DNA from: SLLG01 sp964403935
GTDB taxonomy: Bacteria > Verrucomicrobiota > Verrucomicrobiia > Opitutales > Oceanipulchritudinaceae
Length of the DNA stretch: 20,732 nt
Assembly: GCA_964403935.1 (NCBI GenBank)
Contig: CAYOIB010000047.1
Coordinates: 1 to 20,732, forward strand
Direction of reading: 5' to 3'
The number at the start of each line of letters is the position of its first letter. The stretch's first letter is position 1. This document shows, piece after piece, positions 7,191 through 13,880 of the stretch. The notes under the pieces were generated by a model. That model did no database searches. It was not told where the DNA came from and saw nothing but the letters and a program-made list of their open reading frames with translations. The position numbers and the translations under genes were made by a program.

Positions 7191-7223
7191 CTGAGCGCGA
7201 ATCGATTATCGGTTCGCGCTCAG
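7191..7223. terminator. Strong convergent hairpin between DUF6448 and CsbD-like genes
   Basis: CTGAGCGCGAA and TTCGCGCTCAG form a perfect 11-bp stem, and the interior TCGATTATCGG can add a T-G pair and four more pairs. It lies 30 bases after the DUF6448 stop and 17 bases beyond the CsbD-like stop, in the position of a shared bidirectional terminator. No clear T-tract follows on either strand, so it may instead protect 3' ends. Confidence 0.6.
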
Positions 7224-7239
7224 CGCAGTTAGGCCTCTC

Positions 7240-7419
7240 TTATTTATTCAAGGCTTTCTTGGCCTCGCCGACGGCTTTCTGTCCTTTGCCGCGTACTTGA
7301 TCCTTTTGACCTTCAAGCTCGAGGTCGGGTTTATTGGTTGCTCGACCCACGCCTTCTTTAGCGCGCCCTTTGACGTCTTTTACGGCACCTTCAACTTTAT
7401 CTCTGTTTCCTGATTTCAT
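7240..7419 (-). CDS. CsbD-like small stress protein
   Basis: This is a 59-residue, highly charged, Lys/Gly-rich protein starting MKSGNRDKVEGAVKDVKGRA and containing EGQKDQVRGKGQKAVGEAKK. The repeated K-V/x-G-x-x-K pattern and size are those of the CsbD family (CsbD of Bacillus subtilis, YjbJ of E. coli), which are abundant, stress-induced and of unknown molecular role. A good ribosome site (GAGG, complementary to 7425-7428) lies five bases before the ATG, the clearest in this window. In B. subtilis csbD is under sigma-B. Here a partner-switching module that could control an alternative sigma factor lies about 1.8 kb away, but no link is shown. It ends at the shared hairpin. Confidence 0.87.
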   Translation of the reverse strand: MKSGNRDKVEGAVKDVKGRAKEGVGRATNKPDLELEGQKDQVRGKGQKAVGEAKKALNK

Positions 7420-7693
7420 TGTAACCTCGTTTGTTGGGGTTTCTGGGAGGTTCTAGCTCCCGTAATTGAATCAGAATCTATGATGCAGGGAACGTGCCGG
7501 AATTAAGCCTATGTTTCTTAGCGTTTGGAAGTATTCGGGTATCAAGGACATAGAGATCGTAAGATCTTGTTAAGTATTGCCGGGAGAGCGGGTCGAGCCA
7601 CCGAAGGCTGCATTTTGCGGCTGATACCAAGGGAACGCAAGGCGCGCCGCTACCCCCGGCGCAAAGCCTCCACATGCGGTTTCAGTTGAGCTT
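7420..7693. other. Intergenic stretch, nothing recognised beyond the CsbD leader
   Basis: This holds the 5' leader of the CsbD-like gene, with a small hairpin (GGGAG at 7445-7449, CTCCC at 7457-7461), and the tail of the tRNA nucleotidyltransferase transcript. A 65-codon open frame on the minus strand (7675-7478) lacks any recognisable family and looks fortuitous. I see no tRNA or known RNA. Confidence 0.4.
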
Positions 7694-9085
7694 TTAATGA
7701 GAAGAAGGCGCGTTCTCCCCGCGGTCTGTTCTCAAGCTCTCAAGCGCTTCCTCTTTATTGGCGAAACGCCCGTCCAGCTGTTCTTCGTAAAGTTTGCGAA
7801 GTACCCGACCCAGTTCTGGGCCGGGCGGAAAACCCAGAGGCAAGAGATCGCGCCCTTGAACCAAGGGGACGGGGGCGGATTGCTCCACCGCGAGCGCTTC
7901 CGCCCGTTCGCGCAACCAAGGGGCAACATCGCCTGCATCCAGCGGAGGTCGCCCACGACCATCGGCCTCAACCACACGGAGCAATCGATCGATGCGGCCG
8001 ACGTCTCGAGCCAGGCGGCGTATGGCCGAGGGGCCTGCCTCCGTCGAGCGCAGCGCCATCGGGCGCATATGGGCGACCACCAGAGCGACAACGTCGTCGA
8101 TGAGTCGAGAACGGTTCGTGAGCCGTCCGAGGAAGGCCCGGGTTGGGGTTTCTCCTGCCGTGTCGTGGCCGGGCGAGCGCCAGCGGCCATCGATCAAAGC
8201 AGTCGTGAGTGGCTTCCCCAGATCATGACAAAGAACGCCCAAGCCCACAACCAGATCCTCCTGGGCATTGCCGAGTCGATGGGCGGCGAAGGCGTCCAGA
8301 CAATGAAGGGTATGCGCCCAGACATCACCTTCGGGGTGCCACACGGGATCTTGAGGGCAATCAATGAGGGCGGAGAGCTCCGGCCAGTAGCGGATCCAAC
8401 CGGTCTCACGAAGAAAAGCCAGTCCGAGGCTGGGCCGCTGGCCGAGGAGTAGAAGTTTTTTGAATTCTTCAAAACACCGTTCGGGTGCGAGGTCCTCGGG
8501 AGCGATCCCGCGGCAGAGATCAATTGTTTCCTGCGTTGGGGTCAGCTCGAAGCGGGCGATGAATTGCATCCCGCGAAGAACGCGGAGCGGGTCTTCCGAG
8601 AACGCCTCCGAGGTGTATCGCAGGCACCTGTTCCGCAGATCTTCCACCCCGCCGTGGGGATCAATAAGTTCATTCGTCAGAGGATCGAGCAGGATGGCGT
8701 TGAGGGTAAAGTCGCGCCGGGCGGCCGCAGCTTCCAGGGAAAGCCCGGGATCGGGCTCAACCTCAAATCCTCGGTGCCCGAGGGCGACCTTTCGTTCGCG
8801 CCGGGGCAGGCTCACGTCGATCGGAAGCCCGGCGAGCTTGTAGACGCCAAAGGCCTTGCCAACCACATCGAAGCGACCGTGCGATCCAAGCACCCGTTCG
8901 AGGGCCGGCGCTGGAAGACCAAAGATCTCCATGTCGAAATCGGTCGGCTTGCCTCCAAGCAGGATATCCCGCACCGCACCGCCGACAAGAAAGGCCCGGC
9001 CACCCGCCTTTCTGATTGATTGGGCGAGCCCAGCGAGAGTTCCTCCAATGTCTCCTTCAAGACGGTCTTGCCAAACGCAGTTCAC
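7694..9085 (-). CDS. tRNA nucleotidyltransferase (CCA-adding/poly(A) polymerase family) with HD domain
   Basis: This is a 463-residue class II nucleotidyltransferase. It adds or repairs the 3' CCA of tRNAs, or only some of these nucleotides. The catalytic head has LVGGAVRDILLG (33-44) and the metal-binding pair D49/D51 in TDFDME. The neck has AARRDFTLNAIL (121-132), and EDPLRVLRGMQFIARF (164-179) follows. From about residue 250 there is an HD phosphohydrolase domain with HPEGDVWAHTL (250-260), CHDLGKP (286-292) and GHD (306-308), as in the E. coli-type Cca and many fused forms. The start is a GTG; an in-frame stop three codons upstream rules out a longer form. Family eye-reading cannot separate full CCA-, A- or CC-adding specificity or PcnB. 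It is divergent from the regulator at 9202. Confidence 0.88.
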   Translation of the reverse strand: MNCVWQDRLEGDIGGTLAGLAQSIRKAGGRAFLVGGAVRDILLGGKPTDFDMEIFGLPAPALERVLGSHGRFDVVGKAFGVYKLAGLPIDVSLPRRERKVALGHRGFEVEPDPGLSLEAAAARRDFTLNAILLDPLTNELIDPHGGVEDLRNRCLRYTSEAFSEDPLRVLRGMQFIARFELTPTQETIDLCRGIAPEDLAPERCFEEFKKLLLLGQRPSLGLAFLRETGWIRYWPELSALIDCPQDPVWHPEGDVWAHTLHCLDAFAAHRLGNAQEDLVVGLGVLCHDLGKPLTTALIDGRWRSPGHDTAGETPTRAFLGRLTNRSRLIDDVVALVVAHMRPMALRSTEAGPSAIRRLARDVGRIDRLLRVVEADGRGRPPLDAGDVAPWLRERAEALAVEQSAPVPLVQGRDLLPLGFPPGPELGRVLRKLYEEQLDGRFANKEEALESLRTDRGENAPSSH

Positions 9086-9201
9086 AAGCGATCAATAAGA
9101 GTGCATGCTCGGGAGTTGGCCAATGGATTCCTCATGGAACGAATCCTGATCTTTCCGTTCCCCGGGCAGAACATACTGTTTCTTTCCTCAAGGCCGCCTT
9201 C

Positions 9202-10773
9202 ATGCTTTCATCAAATACAGATCCTCTGAGGTCGTTGCAGCAAACAGGGCTAACAGTCCTGGTCGTTGACGATGATTCTTACGGGCTGACATTTTTCCGC
9301 TCCAGCCTGAAGCTGAGCGGGTACAAGGTCGTCACGGCTATCAGTGCGATGGAGGCGCAGGAGCAGCTGGAGAAGTTGGGCTGCAAGATGTTCTCGGCTG
9401 TCTTGACCGATTTTCGCATGCCGGAGCGCACCGGAATCGATCTTCTTCGCTGGATTCGGCAAAAAGATCCGTCCCTCGCCACCATCATTATTACCGCCCA
9501 GGGAGAGAAGGAGCTGGTCAAGCGCTCCTTGTCCGAGGGGGCCGTCGATTTCGTGGAGAAGCCCATCACGCACCAACTCCTGCGGGAGGTCATTGCCAAG
9601 GCGGTCGCTCAGACCCTTCGCATGCGCAAATACGAATCGGACCAGGAAGGCCTGCGCGACGCCGGACGAATGGATCAGATTTTCAATACTTTTCTCGGGC
9701 CGGATATCAAACCGCATATCCTCATGCGTTACCAGCCCTTGCACGAGGTGGGCGGGGATTTCTTTAATGCTCAGCGGGTGGGGGAGGATTCCTTTCTCAT
9801 CGTTGCCGGGGATGTGTCCGGGCATGATATTCGCTCGGGGTTTGTCTCCGCCTATTTTCAGGGGATGATTCGCGGCCTTTCCGAAATCAATCAGAGTATC
9901 GACCAAGGGCTGGCGTTGTTTAATCGCCTTTTGTGCAAGGATTGGCGGACGAACGGGGCAAACGGCGATGTCACCACAAGTCTGGTGGTGAGCGCTCTCG
10001 AAATTGATCTGCGGGCCCAGACACTGAGGGTGACGAGTTGCGGATTCCCGCCCGTCGTCCTTTGCGACCGGCATGGCTTTGTCACCTTTTCGAAATTTGG
10101 CGCGTTTCCGATGGGCTGGGATATCAATCAGACGCTGACGCCGGAAACCTTGTCCCTCGATGGGATTGAGTTTCTCTCGATGCACACCGATGGCCTTATC
10201 GATTTTGCGACCGAATTGGAGATTGATCCCTTTAGTCTGATCTACAGATTGCTACAGGAAGCGGACGGAACCGAAACTTCTGCTTTGCATTCCGCCGATG
10301 ATATTCTTCTACTGCGGTTTTTCCTCAATCCCAACCACGAGTCGAACACTTTGTACCAGCCAATCCTACACGAATCGTACTCCGGCGATGAGTACGAGGA
10401 CATTGATCACCTACAGGCCGTTTGGCGGAGGAGTATCCAGTTCGCCATCGAGGATGAATTGGGCGACCGGCTCTACGACCTGCTGATCTGCTTGCGCGAA
10501 GGAATGCTCAATGCCTTTCTCCATGGCTGTGAAGGGCTGCCCGAAAAGGTCTGTACCCTGCAGATGTCCTATAATGCAGAGGAGAAGATTGTGCGCGTGC
10601 GTATTGATGACCCCGGCAAAGGACACAGCTTTGATCTGAAGCAGCGCTTGAGCGAATTGCCGGAAGCCGGGGGCAGGCAGCTAGGCCTCGGAATTATTCA
10701 ACACCTGAGCGACCGGTTTGGGATTGAGAACAAAGGAACGACTCATGTGTTCGATTTCCACATTAACCCCTGA
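9202..10773 (+). CDS. Response regulator with PP2C phosphatase and RsbW-like kinase domains (HsbR-like)
   Basis: This 523-residue three-domain switch protein probably both removes and adds phosphate on the STAS protein encoded next. Residues 18-135 are a receiver with acidic pocket DDD (23-25), phospho-acceptor D70 (LTDFRMPERTG), T98 and K120. Residues 165-375 are a PP2C/SpoIIE phosphatase with metal-binding aspartates D186 (VGGDFF), D204 (AGDVSGH) and D330 (HTDGL), ending with ADDILLLRF. Residues 405-520 are an RsbW/SpoIIAB-type ATPase with the N-box REGMLNAFLHG (432-442), DDPGKG (469-474) and RQLGLGIIQHL. The order receiver-phosphatase-kinase is that of Pseudomonas HsbR. ATG 9202 is preferred to an upstream TTG at 9016, because sequence before it has no family resemblance and would overlap the divergent gene. 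Confidence 0.88.
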   Translation: MLSSNTDPLRSLQQTGLTVLVVDDDSYGLTFFRSSLKLSGYKVVTAISAMEAQEQLEKLGCKMFSAVLTDFRMPERTGIDLLRWIRQKDPSLATIIITAQGEKELVKRSLSEGAVDFVEKPITHQLLREVIAKAVAQTLRMRKYESDQEGLRDAGRMDQIFNTFLGPDIKPHILMRYQPLHEVGGDFFNAQRVGEDSFLIVAGDVSGHDIRSGFVSAYFQGMIRGLSEINQSIDQGLALFNRLLCKDWRTNGANGDVTTSLVVSALEIDLRAQTLRVTSCGFPPVVLCDRHGFVTFSKFGAFPMGWDINQTLTPETLSLDGIEFLSMHTDGLIDFATELEIDPFSLIYRLLQEADGTETSALHSADDILLLRFFLNPNHESNTLYQPILHESYSGDEYEDIDHLQAVWRRSIQFAIEDELGDRLYDLLICLREGMLNAFLHGCEGLPEKVCTLQMSYNAEEKIVRVRIDDPGKGHSFDLKQRLSELPEAGGRQLGLGIIQHLSDRFGIENKGTTHVFDFHINP

Positions 10774-10775
10774 CC

Positions 10776-11117
10776 ATGATTATCAGCGAGCTTAAAGCCT
10801 CCAAGAAGCGATTGGTGGTCCCCATCAGAAGCGATATCAGCAGCACGACCGTTGATGAAGTGGCCGAAGCTTTTCGTGAATCACTCACCGAGCATCCCGC
10901 TGAAGCCTGGAAGACCATCTATATCGATCTTCGCTACGCACGAGTGATCGACTCCAAAGGGCTCAATTGGCTCTTCAATGAGGTGAAGCAACTCCAGGGG
11001 CGGGATAAGCAGGTGGTCCTTCAGGTGGCTAGCCCAGCCATGAATCGCGTCATTCAGTTTTCCGGACTCGACAAGTTGGTCACCATGAAGTTCCGCCGCC
11101 GACGGCAGACCCGCTGA
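10776..11117 (+). CDS. STAS-domain anti-sigma factor antagonist (HsbA-like)
   Basis: This is a 113-residue single STAS domain. The strand-helix junction motif VIDSKGLNWL (57-66) contains the serine, Ser60, that kinases of the RsbW/SpoIIAB type phosphorylate. It begins two bases after the stop of the phosphatase-kinase gene, so the pair is translationally linked and is very probably enzyme and substrate. Unphosphorylated antagonists of this type bind an anti-sigma factor and release its partner. No anti-sigma or sigma gene is visible nearby, so the downstream target, which could be a sigma factor or another partner as with HsbA and FlgM, is unknown. The tail is strongly basic (KFRRRRQTR). Confidence 0.88.
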   Translation: MIISELKASKKRLVVPIRSDISSTTVDEVAEAFRESLTEHPAEAWKTIYIDLRYARVIDSKGLNWLFNEVKQLQGRDKQVVLQVASPAMNRVIQFSGLDKLVTMKFRRRRQTR

Positions 11118-11141
11118 CCAAGCGTGCAGGCTTTGTTTTTG

Positions 11142-11163
11142 TGCCAAAAACCGTTGTTTGGCA
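11142..11163. terminator. Weak inverted repeat after the STAS gene
   Basis: TGCCAAA and TTTGGCA form a perfect 7-bp stem with an 8-base loop, 24 bases after the STAS stop. A T-rich run precedes it and none follows it, so it is not a canonical terminator for the + strand transcript. Its place between converging genes makes a 3'-end role plausible. Confidence 0.35.
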
Positions 11164-11277
11164 GCGACAGTGGGCGTGAATCAAGGCAATGCCTCCCGTC
11201 CGGCATTTGAGCCTCCCGGAAGCATCGCACCAGAGCCACTTCTGCCATAAGCTTCCGGTTTTATCGACGATCCGCCC

Positions 11278-11296
11278 ATCGGGTTTCGATCCCGAT
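11278..11296 (-). terminator. Small hairpin after batE
   Basis: ATCGGG and CCCGAT pair across a 7-base loop, 15 bases beyond the batE stop on the minus strand. It could mark the end of the Bat operon transcript. The stem is short and there is no T-tract, so this is tentative. Confidence 0.25.
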
Positions 11297-11310
11297 ACCA
11301 GCCGATCCGT

Positions 11311-12117
11311 TCAAGTCCCCGATCGAGAGGGTGGACCAGCGGATGGCGGCTCGTGCGCCTCGCTGTGAATTGGGGCAAATTCGCTCACATGCAAATAGCC
11401 TGTGCGGCCGTCGGAAAAGCGTAGGTTGAAAAACGGAGCCCTCTGCTCGCGGATCACAGCGGTTTCGCCCGCAGTTGCCGTGGTGTAGCTTGGGCTGTTT
11501 GCTGCTGGGGCAACTTTTAGTTCAGCCGAATCGACGATCACGACACCCATTCGGTAGGTGGCGAGATCGTGGGTAAGGGCGGCGAAGGCAAGGCAACCTA
11601 TCGCTGCGGCCGTCACCGCCGTCAGCTTAAAGACCACCCCCAGCCGTCGGCGTGCGGACAGCACAAAGGCAACGAAAGTGGCATAGGCCAGTCCCGCGAT
11701 GGCCAGAGTTGTCCACACGGAGCGCGGGAGCCCGTGGGCAAAGCCTGCCAACCACGGCTGTGCGACAGGATCAACCTCCAGTCCGGTGGCTTCGCGGACA
11801 AACCGAAGGTTTGCTTCGGTATCGGCATCTTCCGGAAGAAGGGCCTTTGCGCGCAGGTAATGGAGGACGGCACGCCCTGGTTCATCGAGCTGAAAGTAGG
11901 TGTTCGCCAGATTGAAGTGAAGGGAATGCGAATGCCCATAGTGAAGGGCCTCCTCATAGGCGTCCCGGGCGGCTTCGAAGTTTCCTTCGCCGTAATGAAC
12001 GTTGCCGGAGACGAACAGGTTCTCCGCTTCAGTGGCATCGGGCTCAAGGGCACTCAGCGAAGCACCGAAAAGCGAGCTCAGGAAAATGATAATAATCAAA
12101 TATCGTGTTCCGTTCAT
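11311..12117 (-). CDS. batE: BatE-like protein with TPR and SH3b domains
   Basis: This 268-residue envelope protein is the last gene of the MoxR/Bat operon. A signal peptide (cleavage near ASLSA, residue 23) is followed by two TPR motifs over about 31-108 (AENLFVSGNVHYGEGNFEAA, then LHFNLANTYFQLDEPGRAVL). Two membrane segments lie at about 134-154 and 161-181, and a bacterial SH3-like domain at 188-250 (AELKVAPAANSPS to GYLHVSEFAPI). This arrangement is typical of BatE, a proposed scaffold for the complex. The open frame extends upstream into batD, but the ATG at 12117, one base after the batD stop, begins a proper signal peptide and is the likely start. The tail is Pro/Ser-rich. Confidence 0.82.
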   Translation of the reverse strand: MNGTRYLIIIIFLSSLFGASLSALEPDATEAENLFVSGNVHYGEGNFEAARDAYEEALHYGHSHSLHFNLANTYFQLDEPGRAVLHYLRAKALLPEDADTEANLRFVREATGLEVDPVAQPWLAGFAHGLPRSVWTTLAIAGLAYATFVAFVLSARRRLGVVFKLTAVTAAAIGCLAFAALTHDLATYRMGVVIVDSAELKVAPAANSPSYTTATAGETAVIREQRAPFFNLRFSDGRTGYLHVSEFAPIHSEAHEPPSAGPPSRSGT

Positions 12118-12118
12118 A

Positions 12119-13876
12119 TCAAGACGGTAATCGATCGAGTTCGCTGAGGTGCTTTCTGAGGCGAGCGAGATCTTCTCGCAGGTCGCCATCAGGCATGGAA
12201 ATGCCGCCATACTTTCCAGCATCAGCCTCCGAGAAAATCCTTGAGGTGAAATGGTGCAGCGCCTCGCTTCCGCCAGCTTTCTCGAAGAGCGCCCGTATCT
12301 CGCTTTCAACAAGACTGGTCGGCTGTCGGCTCGCTTCATCCCAACGGGCGGCCGATTCCTGGAGAGCGCGTCGCGCATGGTCGAGAAAGGCAGCGCGGTC
12401 TCCCGCTTCGGCAGCCTTATCCGCTTCGCTCAAGCTCCGGCGGGCCGAGCGGTTGAGATTTCGCAACCGGACCGATCGATTGTCCGCGTTCCGTTTCGAC
12501 TGCCGACGGAGCCAGAGACCGAGAAGGGCGAAGAGCAGGACCGGTGCCCCGGTCGCCATCCAAAACCACGCGGAAGCAATGGGTGGCCGCAGCGTTTTCT
12601 TCCAGTCCCCCACCATGGACTTGATCGGGTGGAGGGCTTGAGGTTGAGCAGGGCCGGTCTCGGCGCGCCTTCTTTGTCCAAAATCGCGGGCAACACCAAC
12701 GCGCTCGGCTGGCAAAACGTCGATGGGCTCCGCATCAAATACCACTGTATTGTAGCGCGCTCGCTCAGGATCAAAATAGCTGAATTCAAACTCAGGGACA
12801 GATTTGATTTCCTCGTGTTCGGGTATGAGCAGGTACTCAAAAGTCTTGGTTCCAGTCAGCCCACGGTCGTCATCCTGTTCAAAACGTGCTCTGGGAGGGT
12901 AGGCCCGCCATCCGGGAGGCGTATCGAGCTCGGGTGCGCCCATCCTCTCGAAATTGCCTTGTCCGGTGAGGGTGACCGTGAGGGTGATGGGTTCACCGGC
13001 ACGGACGGTTCTTTCGCTCAGGGCCGCATCGACCTCAAAGGTGCCAATCGCATTTCGGAAGGAAGGGGGGCGGTCCTCACTTGGTAGCTCCTGGACTTCA
13101 ATCCCAAGTTGTCCGGTCGATAGAACGATCCGTTCCTGAGCGGCGCGGGGTCGGCCAAAGAAATCACGCTGAACCCGATCCCTGTTCTCATACACAAGGG
13201 GCAGGCGGTATTGCAGGTCGTGCGTTCCTTTCTGAATTGGATTCAAGACGAGGTCCCATGCCGCAAATTGGTGAGGGATGCCTTCGACCTGCTGAACACC
13301 TTGTCTCGGCTGATCAGGCAAGGGAGACTGCGCAAAGGAGCTCCCCTCACGCTCGGGTATGCCGCCGAGGGCAACACTGACGCCTTGGCGGACGAGTAGT
13401 TTCAATGTCACGGGGACGGCTTCCCCCACATAAAGGGGCCGTTCAGGCCGCTCAAGGATTAGGTCAAAGCTTTGGCGCAGCGTGCTGTCCATTGGCTGAA
13501 CCCGCAGGGTCACATCGTTCACCCGATAGTCTTCGCCGCGCAGGCGCAGGACGGGTCCAGGAATGTTGAAGATGCCTTCGCGCCCGGCCGATACGGAAAA
13601 GGTCAGCTGAAGCTCAGCCGAGCGCCGACCGTTGATGATGTTGGTCATTGTGCGCTGTCCTGTTCCGACAATGTGCAGGCCCGGCACGTCAGGCGGGGAA
13701 ATATTGGGCACGGTGGATGTATGATCCACCCGAATGGTGTAGGTTGCCGATTGGCCCAGATAGATAATGCCGGGCTCTATTGAGGCGGAGACGTTGATTT
13801 CACCCGTCGGTTGAGCCGATGCCCATAACGGCAGGAAAACGAGCAAAAGCAAAAAGATGGATCTTCGAACAAACAT
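12119..13876 (-). CDS. batD: BatD (oxygen-tolerance family) envelope protein
   Basis: This 585-residue BatD protein is predicted to be exported and anchored. The signal peptide ends at about residue 21 (LWASA). The periplasmic part (22-430) contains several beta-sandwich modules: an N-terminal one with YLGQSATYTIRV (39-50), a second with PERPLYVGEAVPVTLKLLV (144-162), and a third with RTVRAGEPITLTVTLTGQGN (289-308), each showing the G-[EQ]-x-x-x-[LVY] start usual for BatD. A membrane segment at about 434-457 is followed by a cytoplasmic helical tail of about 125 residues. Its role is probably to bind the VWA proteins; the Bacteroides Bat proteins were linked to aerotolerance, though the biochemical function is unsettled. 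It lies four bases after the BatB-BatC stop. Confidence 0.88.
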   Translation of the reverse strand: MFVRRSIFLLLLVFLPLWASAQPTGEINVSASIEPGIIYLGQSATYTIRVDHTSTVPNISPPDVPGLHIVGTGQRTMTNIINGRRSAELQLTFSVSAGREGIFNIPGPVLRLRGEDYRVNDVTLRVQPMDSTLRQSFDLILERPERPLYVGEAVPVTLKLLVRQGVSVALGGIPEREGSSFAQSPLPDQPRQGVQQVEGIPHQFAAWDLVLNPIQKGTHDLQYRLPLVYENRDRVQRDFFGRPRAAQERIVLSTGQLGIEVQELPSEDRPPSFRNAIGTFEVDAALSERTVRAGEPITLTVTLTGQGNFERMGAPELDTPPGWRAYPPRARFEQDDDRGLTGTKTFEYLLIPEHEEIKSVPEFEFSYFDPERARYNTVVFDAEPIDVLPAERVGVARDFGQRRRAETGPAQPQALHPIKSMVGDWKKTLRPPIASAWFWMATGAPVLLFALLGLWLRRQSKRNADNRSVRLRNLNRSARRSLSEADKAAEAGDRAAFLDHARRALQESAARWDEASRQPTSLVESEIRALFEKAGGSEALHHFTSRIFSEADAGKYGGISMPDGDLREDLARLRKHLSELDRLPS

Positions 13877-13880
13877 GGGT

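Noticed and set aside
7478..7675. 65-codon minus frame downstream of the tRNA nucleotidyltransferase gene
   Set aside because: No ribosome site and no recognisable family; I could not support it as a gene.
7697..8452. 251-codon + strand frame inside the tRNA nucleotidyltransferase region
   Set aside because: The minus strand carries the intact HD and nucleotidyltransferase motifs; the + frame has no recognisable domain.
9016..9201. 62-codon N-terminal extension of the response regulator from a TTG
   Set aside because: It overlaps the start of the divergent gene and has no family resemblance; ATG 9202 lies a normal distance before the receiver domain.
9250..10185. 311-codon minus frame across the response-regulator gene
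   Set aside because: The plus strand encodes intact receiver and phosphatase domains; this frame is a shadow.
12118..12378. 87-codon N-terminal extension of BatE
   Set aside because: It lies within the BatD coding sequence in another frame and has no resemblance to BatE; a signal peptide begins at the ATG 12117.
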